Of a DNA stretch of 64,000 nt, positions 10,729 to 22,383 are shown piece by piece. The translations under genes and the position numbers were made by a program. Under the pieces are notes generated by a model. That model searched no databases and was not told the origin of the DNA. It was given only the letters and a program-made list of their open reading frames with translations. This DNA comes from Deroplatys truncata. Its lineage: Eukaryota > Arthropoda > Insecta > Mantodea > Mantidae. The stretch is from assembly GCA_030765065.1 (NCBI GenBank), contig CM060990.1:664156618-664220617 (forward strand), read 5' to 3'. Numbering within the stretch: position 1 is the first letter of the stretch; every line of letters begins with the position of its first letter.

Positions 10729-11771
10729 AAAGAGATGCAGAACTCAACGGGACAGTTCCAAGTAAACACAAGTGAGTGGGAAATTGGCGAATTAGCGTGA
10801 GCGAGCTTCCTTGTTTGTTTGTTTTTTTAAGTTCCATTTATACCCTGCCTTTAACTAGAATGGTGTTATCGGCGGCCTTTCCGTTGGAACATATTACTGC
10901 CTATTGACAATGGTGTTAACTCGTGTTTGCTTGTCTTTGTGTTTACAGTAATCTTTGGGCTTTAATCATTAGATCACACCCACACCAACACACACACACA
11001 CACACATTCTCACTCTCATTCATATTTCAGAATCTAGGGAGGATGAGGAATAATCTTGGCTATAGAAAAATTCCCACTCCCCTCCAGGAATCGAACTCGG
11101 GACTCCTCGCACAGCAGGCATGTGCTCTATCGGCTGAACTACGTTCTACACCTTTTGTTTATCAGAAATACAATGAGCGGATCGCGCTCATTGAGGGGTA
11201 CCTTCCCAGGCTTCAATAGAGTGTACATCCGTGATAATAGACAAAAGCAGAGCGTTAAAGTCTTAGAATATTTTTCACCTCAGTTACACAGGCTTTATTT
11301 TCGAAGAAATAAACTCACATTTTAGACTGACAAATAATAATTAAAATGTCTATTTGACTTAACCGTATCGGCTCATAGCTGTTTTTTGTGTTACGCTGTT
11401 CTTGTCTAACATTACGGATTATAAGCATCAAACATGAGGGCACACAGTGTTTCACTGCCGTTGTTTTCGCTTGATAATATAATTATTATTATTGTTATAT
11501 CGTCAACATTATCTAACGGTATTGCTATGCTGACATCCTGATTGAATAGGATTTTTTTCCCTGTTGATTGATAGGATGTTCCAATCGTCTCCGTGTATTC
11601 ATATGGACGTTTCTAAGAACCGGTAATGGTAGTAGTAGATGTTTACGGCGCTAATGCATCAGTTCCCCACTGATTGTGCTCACTTGGAATTGCTCCCGTT
11701 AGTTCTGCAACTCTTTTAACGCACGAACGGTTATTTGCACAGATCAAATACGGCGCGGTTGGACCACCTGG
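10729..11771. mobile_element. TIR element with tRNA-like core, copy 1 (left end missing)
   Basis: This aligns along its length with the complete element at 49600-50787. The right terminal repeat is present (ggcgcggttggaccacctgg, ending at 11771 next to TA) but the left terminal repeat is lost at the junction with family A. An inverted tRNA-like block lies at about 11085-11145, with a CA run and an A-rich segment. Copy 1 lacks the 105-bp gene fragment found in copy 2. No transposase is encoded. Confidence 0.7.
11085..11145 (-). other. tRNA-like sequence inside TIR element
   Basis: The minus strand reads as a D-arm (tagttcagccgatagagca), an anticodon-arm-like region with 'gcctgctgtg', and a T-arm B box (gagttcgattcctgg). 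The second element copy holds the same block at 49955-50025. The divergence between copies and the lack of an isolated clean cloverleaf argue against a functional tRNA gene. Confidence 0.6.
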
Positions 11772-11776
11772 TATAT

Positions 11777-12110
11777 ATTTTATTTGTCGTTTAAATAATT
11801 TAAATATATTGTATTTTAATCAAATTTATTAGAGCCAATTTATAAAAGTTTCTAAATATATTCCACTTCAGGGATGATTTGGAATGGAGGGCTTTTCTTG
11901 AAAATCTTCGTCTCTCATTATTGGAAGATACTGGACTTAAGTACCAGGCTTGGAATTTATCCAAAATTTTGTGTTTTTGAGTTATGTTGTTCACACATAC
12001 ACTCGCACACACAGAGACGCACTTGTTCTATTTTTTCAAAAATGCCATTACCTATTTGGTTTCAAAGGGCCTCGGATTCGAATTTTTGGGTGGACCGCCC
12101 GGTAGGTAGA
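11777..12110 (-). repeat. Family A repeat fragment
   Basis: The 'tttattagagccaatttata', 'tgatttggaatggagggctt' and 'cacacacagagacgcac' blocks match family A. It begins immediately after the TA flanking the TIR element, so that element may have inserted into this family A copy (fragment at 10310-10700 on the other side). Confidence 0.6.
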
Positions 12111-12204
12111 CAAATGCCTGGGTGGTTTCTCATCTACGGTGATTTCCTTTCCATACCACGAAAAACCTGTATCAAATATATCAAAAGTTAGAGGACTTAA
12201 TATA

Positions 12205-13612
12205 CACTGCCGTTTGTGAAAATTGCAACACCAAGAAGGAAATGCATGAATTCAATGAATTTAATCCCACATGTTAGGTACATGACAAGTAACAAACGAC
12301 AAACTTTTCAAATCTATACATGATTTTTGAGCCCTAATATTCAGTATTTGGTGTGGCCTCCATGCGCTGCAATTAGAGCTGCTATACGCCGTGGCATTGA
12401 ATCAAAAAGGTTCTGAATAAGTTCCTGAGGGATTTTCCCACACGCAGTTTGTATTCGAGCCCAAAAATCCGTGACACTGGTTACTGGAGGACGGTGACGC
12501 ACCAGGTGCCGACCAACTATATCCCAGACATGTTCGATGGGCGACATGTCAGGCGAACGTGCAGGCAAGAGAAACAATGGTACCCGCCGCTCTTCGAACA
12601 AGGCTTGTTCATTCCTCACAATATGTGGCCGGGCATTATCCTGTTGAAATGTGGCCTGTGGAGATGACTGAAGCAGGGGGAGTACCTCAGGCTCTACAAC
12701 CACCGTTAGGTACCGGTTGCTGTTCAAAGTGCCCTCAATTCATAGGAGGCGAGATCGGTTGTTGTAACCAATGGCGTCCCAAACCATCAGACCTGGTGTT
12801 TGTCCGCTATGCCGCTCAACAATGCAGCCCTCCAGGTTGCGCTCACCACGGTACCCCCGGACACGTATGCGGCCATCACTTTAGGACACGTTGAAGAGGG
12901 ACTTGTCCAAAAAGACTACATTTTTCCACTTAGCACCCTAGTGACGGTGTTGACGTGCACATTGCAGTCGGAGGAGCTTGTGGTTTCTGGACAATGGAGG
13001 CCGACGTAATGGCATGCATGCAACCAATCCAAACTGCAGCAGACGGCACGAACCGTTGATGCAGATAAGTTCACACCTGTTGGAGTGCTCCAGCGTCGAG
13101 CCAACACTGTGGTGAAGCTGTACGGTCCGTTATGGTCATGCGGAGGACAAGATGACGGTCACCCCGTGCTGTGGTCATGATCCGTGGTCCAGTACCCGCT
13201 CTTCGCTGCGTACGACCTTCGTCTATCCACTGATTCCACAGACGCATCACTGTTGTAGCAGCATGCCCTGTAGGGGCCGAAATGTCACGGTATGACTAAC
13301 CCGCTTCCCGGAGATCAATCATTCTGCCCCGTTCGAACTCGCTAACATGCCGATATGGCTCCCTTTGACGTCGACGAGGCATACTGGCACTCACTCTAGT
13401 GTTTCCACCTTGTTTGACAGCTCTGCACTGACTACACTGGGCGCAACCTTACTTTGTCGGACCCACACGAGAGGGCTCTGCTTGGACTACGTGTACCCCA
13501 TCTCTCTGCAAACCTAATCACTTATTGATTGCACACTCTTCTATACTTTCACAAGGTTTAGAGTTATTCGGGAAATTCTTTCTTGCTGTTGCAGTTTTCA
13601 CAAACGGCAGTG
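12205..13612 (-). mobile_element. Tc1-like DNA transposon, both ends present
   Basis: Terminal inverted repeats of about 30 bp start 'cactgccgtttgtgaaaa' at both ends, each bordered by TA (12203-12204 and 13613-13614). The element is 1408 bp long, the size expected of a single-gene Tc1-like transposon. The transposase runs on the minus strand and is broken. Confidence 0.9.
12341..13382 (-). pseudogene. Tc1-like (DD34E) transposase, decayed
   Basis: Translation starts at 13382 with a basic MPRRRQREPYRHVSEFERGR segment typical of Tc1 helix-turn-helix domains. It continues through 'TPTGVNLSASTVRAV' in the second DNA-binding domain and ends with the catalytic half, which is open for 128 codons. 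There QDNARPH and SPDMSPIEHVW are separated by 34 residues between Asp and Glu, giving DD34E. The gene is interrupted by at least one in-frame stop after 'MIDLREAG' and by several frameshifts, so no active enzyme is made. The full order of domains is kept, which suggests moderate age. Confidence 0.85.
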
Positions 13613-13614
13613 TA

Positions 13615-14584
13615 GTTCAGGATATATGCACAGTAAAATACGCAAAACAATAAGGTAGGTTAGGTTACCAGCACTGAATGCAGCAAATTCAGCCATGACA
13701 GCATAAATGGGAAGCGGACCAAAAACAGTATCGTCGAAGAAATAATTTGTAAATACCACACAGGAAAAACTTCAGAAATCGACAAAATTTTAAAAAACTA
13801 AAAAATGAAAAACATTTGAGAAACGTTGGAACGCGTAAACTGTAATGCTGTTTATTCCTTCTGGATATTACAAATTAGACATTTTCTGGGGTAAGTGCAC
13901 AATCAGAAGTAAATAATTTGCACCTCTTCAGTTACGGTCTAAGTTTTTGAGATGTGTGATGTCTCTACGTCAGTGTTTTGTTATAAAGTTGCAGAGGAAT
14001 ACGTGAAGCAGCCCTACCCTATATGTTTTGTGGCTGACTCTGAGAATGGGATTCCCCTCATGAACCGACCAGTAAACATTCAGCAGGGACAGGAAAACTG
14101 TTACACAAGCAAATATACACACACGAATATCTTGACAACTCCAGCGTGAACGCGAATACAGTTGCGCAAATACGGGGTGGGTAGGAGAACTGTGCTGTTG
14201 AATAAACTTAGGGAAAAAGTGAAGGGCAGTCGGTACTGTCAACTAGGTCTGTCTGCATGTGTTTGTGTACAAATAGTCTACGTTAGTGCTAGAGGCCTAG
14301 AAATAGTACTTGTCTCGTGCAGATATTGAGGGAAATAATTCGATGTCGTTCAAAAATAAACACGAATATATACACAGTGACTCCAGAAAGTGTTCGTTTC
14401 TACTCTGACATTCAAGTCGGTTAGCTGTTCAAACAATGGTCTGAGCCACTCCTGTATCTCTTTGTATTTATTGTTTTTAAATATATGTGCTATTATTCCG
14501 TATGCATTTATTGTATACCAATTTTCACGTCAAGCAAGGGAATCTCGTGTTTAAAATTGGATTTCTCTGTAAGGGTAAAAGAAA
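13615..14584. other. Unannotated stretch
   Basis: I see no recognised domain in the 65-90 codon frames around 13950-14240 and no paired repeats. Confidence 0.4.
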
Positions 14585-15648
14585 AGGTACGTCTCACGGA
14601 GGGGCCCCCGGAACAGGGGCAGAGCACCAAACGCAGGCCAGTCGGCCCATTGTGCTTCCAACGTGACCCCTGGGAGGGAAGGATGTTGCTAAACGAAGGT
14701 CAAAAGGGCAGAGCCTGAGCCCAGCCCCTTCTAAACCCAGGTTAAGCGCCAACCAAAGTGGCTCTCCCACCATGAGGGTTTCCCATGAGGCCAAAACCTG
14801 GAGTCTAAAAGGGTTCCCCGTTTGCGCGGAGATGGAAGCGGATACGCCACTTACGCGCGTCATCCCGAAAGGGCGACTACCGATAACTTCGGTAGGGCCG
14901 AGAGCAATCTAGCATGCCGGTTACCGGCTATCCAGGGCGGCACCGGAGGTCACTGAAGCTTCTCACAACCCCGCCTGCATGGAAAAGACCACACAGACGT
15001 ACCCAATCTCCCACGGGTATCGGGAACTACTGCCTCGTAGAGACCAACCCAATCCGAATAGCTCCCCAACGGGAGGGGCTCGAGTGTCCTGCCCGACGTA
15101 CTTCTAGTAACGTCAGAAGTACCACGAGTGCTAGGGGTCCGCAGCGCCCGCACCACGGCAGCTGAAGCGGTCGGAACCCCAGGAGAGACCCGAAGGGCAA
15201 CCAAATCCGGATGCCGACGGGCGCGACGGGATCCCTAACGTTTCCAGATAGAACTCATCCCACGCCGTACGATCCCTACTCACTAGCCATCAAGCTGCAG
15301 TGTCCCCCGGAACGGATCCACACGCTGAGGGGAGACCTGAATGAGTGGTACCGCCGCGACGCCAGGGAAGAAACCTTTACAGAGCGCAAGACACCGCCCA
15401 GCCGCAACCCGCCGAACACCGTCGCCTGGTCCTACAACTCTGAAACAGATGGCAAGGAAGATGATGGGTACAAGAAATGAGAGAAAGGAGAAACGTGGTA
15501 GAATATGAACCACCTCAGCATTCGCCTGGCGACCGAGGAAACCACAAACAATCCACGGGCCATAATGGGCGGTCGCCGGGGATTGATCCCGGGACCTCCC
15601 GAATGCGGGTCACAGACGTAACCGCCTGAGCCATCCCGCTCGGTGGGC
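14585..15648 (-). repeat. SINE-1 relative with ~480 bp extra GC-rich segment
   Basis: Read on the minus strand, it has a tRNA-like head (accgagcgggatggctcagg; B box gggatcaatcccc) at 15570-15648. The SINE-1 body follows to about 15225, and the SINE-1 3' block ('gtcacgttggaagcacaatg', 'gtgctctgcccctgttcc') is at 14585-14690. Between them are about 480 bp absent from the copies at 5713, 37327 and 40201. Frames in the extra segment (14950-15204, 14594-14863, minus) have no recognised domain. It is either a longer progenitor or a SINE with an insertion. Confidence 0.7.
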
Positions 15649-16147
15649 TTCCCTGTAACTCCAATATCTGTTATTTAGCAACGAAACATAGCTATATAAA
15701 TGCAACCACACTTCGTCAGAAAACAAAATTACGGATGGGTCAATTGTTTCATCATTTCGCAAAGTCCATTTACAGAAATTTACTCAACTCTTAAGATCAC
15801 ATGAAAAATAAAGTTTATGCAAAAAGCAAAAAAACAAAAAGAAAAAACAGATTGTAAGAACTAAAAGAAAACACCAGGCGAGAAATTCACTCGATTTCGA
15901 ATATTGAACTCTCGGGTGAGAATGAGAAGAGAAAATGCGAAATATGTGGACGCAGGACAGCATCTCCAACATCTGTTATAATTAGGTTTGTGCTTACTAA
16001 CATTGTAATTGTAATTGCAACCATGAGAACGTGAGGCGGTTGCGGGGATATATAAGTGTTTTGGCGGGAGTCCGAGCTGCAGCGGCCGGCTCGCGAACAG
16101 CCATGCGGTGGCCACAGTGTGAAGGAAAAGCACTGTATTACAGTGTA
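15649..16147. other. Unannotated stretch
   Basis: I see no recognised gene. The TA at 16146-16147 is the left flank of the mariner. Confidence 0.4.
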
Positions 16148-17040
16148 CGAGGGCTGATCAATAAAGACTGAGGCTGATTTTTTCCTGTAGCTTCCTTGAT
16201 AGTTTCCTGTCTCTACCACGAATATTTGAAAAGAGCAGGGTTTCATGTATAATGTCCATAGACAGCAGCACTCTTGTATCGGTAGGTTGGCAGTAATGCT
16301 GTATATTGTTGACCCTACTTGAATTTCGCATACCACTCGACACGAGAGGAGCAATAGAATTTTGTTTTCGTTTAAATCATACAGCCTCTGAAAATTTGGA
16401 AAAGCTGAAGCAAGCATACGGTGAAGATGCACTACCTCGTGCAACAGTGTTTAAGTGGTTCAAAGACTTCAAAGAAGGGCGAGTCCTCTGTGCTAAGCAA
16501 GGTGGGCCTGGTGCTTCGGCTTCTGCTATGACTGAAGTCAACATCAACACAGCTGCTGTGATTGTTGTTCTTCCTCACACTATTGCTACAGCAGCGTACT
16601 ACACGCCAGTATTGGCTACACTTAGGGAGCACATTGCAAGGAAACATCCAGAACTTCATCAGAACGGGTGACGACTTCATCACAACAACGCATGGCCTCA
16701 CGTCGCAAATCAAGTCTAGGAATTCAACATCACCTGCGTACTGCATCCGCCTTATAACCCCAATCTTGCCCCCTGTGATTTCTTTTTTATTCCCATCACT
16801 AAAGGCAAAGCTCCGGGGCATTCGATTTGAGAGCACTGAAGCGTGCTGAGGAAAAGTGAGGCGATTCTCAAAGACCTGACAAAGAATGGCCTGCACCATG
16901 TGCTTGAGGACTGGCAGAGACGCTATAAAAAGTGCATTCAAGTAGGAGGGGACTACTTTGAAAAAGATCATGTTAACATTGAAATGGAGTAATAAATACT
17001 GTGAAAAAAATCACTCACAGTCTTTATTGATCAGCCCTCC
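16148..17040 (+). mobile_element. Mariner element, internally deleted
   Basis: The ends 'gagggctgatcaataaagac' are inverted at left and right and flanked by TA (16146-16147, 17041-17042). The 893-bp length is short of the usual ~1.3 kb, consistent with loss of the middle of the transposase. Confidence 0.85.
16340..16992 (+). pseudogene. Mariner (DD34D-type) transposase remnant
   Basis: The N-terminal DNA-binding part is clear: 'ENLEKLKQAYGEDALPRATV' and 'FKWFKDFKEGR' match mariner helix-turn-helix sequences. After a gap the catalytic half reappears around 16680-16990, in more than one frame, with 'HNNAWPHVANQ', 'HPPYNPNLAPCDFFF' and a C-terminal 'GGDYFEKDHVNIEME'. The Asp expected in the HDNARPH motif is Asn, and stops and frameshifts separate the blocks. 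The middle of the protein, with the first catalytic Asp, is not visible. The copy is inactive. Confidence 0.8.
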
Positions 17041-17134
17041 TACTATTACATGCATTTACGACAGAAATTCCTTTGATGTAAAACAGAAATTCAGGTAAAA
17101 ATGGGTTTTGATCTGTAAGCTGAATATGTGGGAC

Positions 17135-17900
17135 TGTTCCTTCAACAATGGCGAATCTACCAGCAGCTCACCAAAAATTGCGAAGTCAAATGTTTAAAAA
17201 CGGGTTACTCTACGCTGACCTCGATATTCCATACACTTGCCATGGCATCGCAAGAAACAACTATTGATGAAAACTTAAAAAAATGACAAAGAATTGAAAA
17301 ATTTGAATCGATAACAACGCGATTCTCGGCAATGTTTGATACTAAAAAAGGTTGCTCGAAATAAATTATGTGTTTTAAAGACATCCAGATTTTCTGTGTA
17401 GTAACCTTTTCTCTATCTGTTGTGGTTTATCAGTTTTACAAAGTTATACAAATAGCCTTCCGAATGAAGAGGATTTCACAGGCTACCTAGAAAATTCAAG
17501 GTATACTAATCGGGCACGACATGAGTGCGATCGGTGGAAGAGGAATTAAACAGTAACGAACAAATGCGCGGAGCATCAGAAGTGCGGAAAGGTAAAGCAA
17601 GCAGCCACACCTCCGAGTTGGATTTACTGATGAGGCTGAGGTGTACAACTGTACATTCCCACTATCGCCTTGCCCTCATTTCTCTCGGATCGCAAACCTT
17701 GACCATGGTACGCATTGTCAATATAACAGTGGCACCCCTCCTTCAAATGCACTCATATTGTGGCCGACTAGTACATGTCCTGGACCTGTTCTATGATCAC
17801 GAGTCTCTATGGTCACCAGTGAAGTAAAAGATAACGAAAAAGTTTTCTGTAAAGGGTAGTTAGGGTGGGAATTGTCTTAGAAATCGTGTCGCATCTTTGG
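17135..17900 (-). repeat. Family A fragments with an unrelated insert
   Basis: Family A matches at 17135-17515 ('cttgccatggcatcgcaaga', 'tccgaatgaagaggatttca') and again at 17835-17900 ('ctgtaaagggtagttagggt'). The 17520-17835 stretch between them is not family A and is not recognised. It may be an insertion or a local rearrangement. Confidence 0.5.
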
Positions 17901-17904
17901 TGGG

Positions 17905-19985
17905 TACTATAAGAGTCATCGTCACAATGAGTCATTAACTCCACTGTGACTATTAGTCACCAAGAACATATGGCAATTAAATGCAACATCGACACGAGAG
18001 GCCAATAGTCGCTGACACCATGAGTCACCGATATCATGAATCACAACTGCATGAGTCAGAGCCAGTTAGCCACCAATATCACCAGTCTACGACTTCAGAC
18101 ACCAACACTTTCAGCAACAAGACCACGAGTCACAAGACAATGAGCCACCGAAATATTCAGTCACATAGAATATGACTGACATTAGTCACAAACACAATGA
18201 GTCACAAAGACAAAGAGACAATGGCATAAGTCATCGAGTTGGTGACTCATGGAGGTTGTGACTCAGTCTCCGAACTCGCAAATAAGATGACTCAGCCAGT
18301 GTCCCATGTACACAGTTACTCACGGAATGTAACCCACTGACTGGGTGACTTATAGCAGGGGACTCATGTACTCGGTAATTCACATACTCGCTGACTCACG
18401 AACTCGGCGACTTACGATCTCGGGACTCATGCCCTCGGTAACTCATGACTGAATCATTCGCCGAACTACGATCCCGGTGACTCACGCCCCCGAGCCCGCT
18501 GTGATTCACGGACACAGTGACTTACGCCCTCGGTGATTCAGGGAAAACTTCTATGGGGATGGTGTCACAAGAAAAAGGTGACCCACGGTGCCTGTGACTC
18601 ACGTACTTAATGACTCGCGAATTGGTGATCTTCGTACTAGGTGACTCACGTACTCAGTTACTCACGGACTCGTTTACTCACAAACATGGTGACTCGCTAA
18701 TAAACACAAGGAAAGGTGCATCAGGGGCTCACGTATACCGTGACTCACGAACTTGATGACTGTGGTATTAGGTGACCCACGTACTTGGTTACTCACGGAC
18801 TCGTTTACTCATATTCACGGTGACACTAATTAACCTAGGAAATGGTGTCTCAGGCACTCTGTGTATTCGGTGAGTCATGGACACAGTTACTCACGGACAC
18901 GGAGACGCATTGATACGTGACTCACGAGTTCTGTGACTCGCGTACTAACTTATTCATACGCGGGACTCATTGACACAGTGACTCAATGACTTGATGGCTC
19001 TTGGACACGGTGACTTAGAGAATTGGTAACTCAATAACTCTAGTGCTCGGGGACTCACACGGTGATACAAATTAATGCTAGGAAACGGTGTCTCAGGTGC
19101 CCTGTGCTCTTGCACTCAGTGACTCGCAGACACAATTACGCACGGACAGTGGGACTGATTGACACGGTGACTCTCTGACTTAGTGACTCTCGTACTCGGT
19201 GACTCGCTGTTACAGTTACGCACGGACACGGAGACTGATTGACACGGTGACTCACTGACTTAGTGACTCACGAACACAGTGACGCACGGACACGGGGACT
19301 GATTGACACGGTGACTCACTGAATTAGTGACTCACGAACACAGTGACGCACGGACACGGGGACTGATTGACACGGTGACTCACTGACCTAGTGACTTTCG
19401 TACTCGGTGACTCGCTGTTACAGTTACGCATGGGTACGGGGACTGATTGACACGGTGACTCACTGAATTAGTGACTCACGAACACAGTGGCGCACGGACA
19501 CGGGGACTGATTGACACGGTGACTCACTGACTTAGTGACTCTGGGACTGGGTGACTCACGGACACATTTACACACGTTAACAGGGACTTATTGACACGGT
19601 GACTTATGGACTCACTAATTCACTGACTCACTGACCTTTGACTCGGCGACTCATTGACTTAGTGACTCCTGGACTCGGTTGACTCATAGACACATTTAAG
19701 CACGCAAACAGAGACTTATTGACACGGCGACTCACAGACTCGGTGACTCACTGACTTAGTGACTTTCTTACTCAGTGACTCACGGGCACGGGGACTCATT
19801 GACAAGGTAGTTCACTGACTTGCTGACTCTTGGACTGCCTGACTCTTGTACTCTATGACTCTGGGAATTAATGATTCACCATCTCTATAACTCTTGGACA
19901 CGTTGACACAGGAAATTGGTAACTGACGACCTCCATAACTGGTACTCCGGGACTCACGTGACTCACACTTTCAAGTTTTCGGTTA
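17905..19985. repeat. Degenerate satellite built on TGACTCA
   Basis: About 2 kb of loosely periodic sequence in which a ~15-bp core 'gtgactcacgnacncg' recurs. At 19140-19560 a better-ordered higher unit of about 60-65 bp is visible ('ggactgattgacacggtgac' followed by 'tcactgacttagtgact'). By eye I count roughly two dozen exact TGACTCA right of 18240. Left of about 18235 the core is inverted (atgagtcac), so the array switches orientation. No gene is encoded. Confidence 0.85.
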
Positions 19986-20059
19986 CTTTATTTCCCCTTG
20001 TATGTCAAAGTACGCACTTAATATCACAAAACTATTTAGAATTGACTAGGAGATATAAC

Positions 20060-20240
20060 CTAATTTTTTTTAAAGTTCCCTTGTTTTTACTGTTTTGTTA
20101 CTGCTTATCACCGCAATTACACAACACACAGACACAACACAAACACCCATGCCCATAGCGGGACTCGAACCCGCGACCCTCAGCTTGGCGGAGCGCCGGA
20201 GCTATGCACTCCAGCAATCACGGCTACGTAGGCCGGCAAC
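20060..20240 (-). repeat. tRNA-headed SINE (type D)
   Basis: On the minus strand a complete head (tgccggcctacgtagccgtg, then gcgctccgccaagctgaggg, B box gcgggttcgagtcccgc) is followed by a TG-rich body and an A-rich end. It is the same family as 1-158. The cloverleaf is not clean, and the identical non-tRNA tail in both copies marks it as a SINE. Confidence 0.7.
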
Positions 20241-21476
20241 CTAATTATGTAAATGCTGAATAATTTAATCGTATAGCTACTGTGCTAATTAAAATCTTCA
20301 CTAGCTTATTGTACTTCCCATATTCATCAACGCAAACATTTAAAATCCTTAGAGAACGCCTTTCCCTGCTGAACATAAAACAATCTCCAGGCAAGATCGT
20401 GTCAGTAGATTGTTGCTTGCTTCCAGAGTTCAATAAAGCGTTCCTCCAGGACACATGTTTTCACAGCGATTTGACGGGGAAGTACCATCCTTTCAACAGG
20501 AATTGCAAGTGTTTTGGGCTACACAAAGGGCTTCCTGGACCACAGCTTTGGTAGCAGGTGATGTGGGAAGATTCTAGTAGCTTCGGCCTGCTCTTTTTCA
20601 CCAAGGTCAGTGAAATGGAAACCTGATAAAAGTTGTTCACCAGCGTAGCAATGTAGGGAACCAAACATTAAGGGAACGGCTCTCGACTTTGTCCTGCAAT
20701 ATTACTTCCACGTCGTGACGCCATTAGCGTTCTTTGCACAAAGTTCTTCAAGCAACTCACATTGAAAAAGGTGTCTTGAAAAGATAGCAGAAGTATCTCT
20801 ACTACCCCAATGAAAACCCTCCGAAGGGGCACAGCCTTGTGTTTCTTTTCAAACTTTGGTACTTACTTACTTTAGCACCCGATGACCGATTTCTTTCAAA
20901 TCTTTCCTAATATAAGCTAAATAATGCTTTAATGACGTTTTGGGGTACTTTATTGGGGTAAAACTTACTTTGGCTACAAATAAACGTTTAAAAGATCTGT
21001 GGTGTTATACCTGTGGAAAAAAAATGAGTCATATCTTGAACGCCAGTTTTTTCTAAGTCCTACACGGCACAGCGCATTGTTTACACCATACGCAATACAG
21101 TTGTGTAGCCGCTGTAGCAAGATGTTATACGGCTTTACTAAATATGTTACTTTACCTGTGTCTTCTCTGTAGCGCTCTGGCAAAGCGTATGGTACTTCTG
21201 TGGTTAAGAGCGCAGATTCGCTTCTCGCACGTAGCAAACACTTTCTTCTGTTTATAATGTTTAATAAATACATAGTGACTAATTATTTTCGATATACACC
21301 ATTTCATACACGGCATTTGGTAAAGTTCATAATAGAATAGTTATTAAAATGAAAAATACGTGGCATCACAATTTCATCATGGTCGGATATATGTATGTTG
21401 TTGGATATCAAGGAACGGTCCAGGTGTGTTGTGGCAGCTTGACGATACACTGAACAGTGTGCAATACACGATAATA
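20241..21476. other. Unannotated stretch, possible very old coding relic
   Basis: Minus-strand translations at 20245-20760 are unusually free of low complexity but contain stops and match no family I know. I do not call a gene. Nothing else is evident before the TA at 21475-21476. Confidence 0.3.
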
Positions 21477-21693
21477 CAGAGTGAGCCAAAAGACTCCGAA
21501 CCGCCTGCGCGGTGTTTTTCTGACCGCGTCCTCGGCGCTCGTTGCCGTCTGCTGCTATTATAGAAAGGTGCGGATGAAACCATACAACAGTTTTAAAACT
21601 ACTTTTAAAGGCTTTACTTACCAACTTTATGAAAGGAAATGCTGAAACTGGCCAGCGTTGTTGTCCACACATTTTTGGCACCTCTTTAGGGAA

Positions 21694-21973
21694 CTATCCA
21701 TCATGGAATTTTTGGAGGGAATTTTCGAAACGATGACCGATGTCGTTTAATGCTTCTTCGGTAAGAACTGGACGCCGTCTTTTAGATTTCTGAGCCTGAA
21801 CACTTCCTGTGGCCTGAAATTTACTGTAAAGTTCATGGATTGTTGTACGGCCTGGAACTTTTACACCTGGAAATCTTTCTGCAAATCGTAATTTCTCTTG
21901 GCGAGCTGACCGAGCTGACATACGAATCATAAATAAATACACGCTGCGTAGTAGAAAACATATACTCAGCCAT
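21694..21973 (-). pseudogene. Transposase N-terminal fragment (DD41D type)
   Basis: From an ATG at 21973 the product begins MAEYMFSTTQRVFIYDSYV. It shifts frame once and continues 'EKLRFAERFPGVKVPGRTTI', 'HELYSKFQATGSV' and an arginine/lysine-rich linker 'QKSKRRRPVLTEEALNDIG'. This is the helix-turn-helix half of an IS630-type transposase. It is joined almost directly to the last codons of the same gene (21710 downward), so the catalytic core has been deleted. It is too short to have enzymatic activity, though a DNA-binding fragment is conceivable. Confidence 0.7.
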
Positions 21974-22196
21974 AATATACTTTGTGACTAAGTACCTACA
22001 GGACAAAATAATAAATAACTCATAATAACTGAACCACATCACATCACCGTCAACTCAAAACTGCACTTCACACTGCAGAGCAAAACCACAACAGCGTGAC
22101 TTTCTTTATAGCAGCGGTGCGTTATCATGTTTTGATCATATTTCCACACGCCCAGTGGAAAAAAAACCGCGCAGCCGGTAATATTATTCATAAAAC

Positions 22197-22383
22197 ACCC
22201 CTCCGGGGTAACTTAAAACATAAAGTATACAAGACAAACTCTCACACCCTGGAAGAATTAAAACAAAATATCTACCAGGAAATTTCCCAGCGTGAACTAC
22301 GGCGAGTGATGGATAGTTTCCTAAAGAGGTGCCAAACATGTATGGAGAACGACGGTGGCCAGTTTCAGCATCTCCTTTCGTAA
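22197..22383 (+). pseudogene. Transposase C-terminal fragment in right arm
   Basis: Plus-strand translation gives 'GNLKHKVYKTNSHTLEELKQ', then 'SQRELRRVMDSFLKRCQTCM' and the terminal 'GGQFQHLLS' before a stop. These residues match the C-terminus of the related transposase at 34911-35344 (NNPHTLEELK) and the GRHFEHLL end of the copy at 9592. It is oriented opposite to the N-terminal fragment next to it. Confidence 0.7.

Noticed and set aside
15887-16444. A 185-codon minus-strand protein
   Set aside because: It crosses the left end of the mariner and unrelated flank; no motif.
20245-20760. A host gene exon on the minus strand
   Set aside because: The translations look protein-like in composition but have stops and match nothing I know; evidence is too thin.
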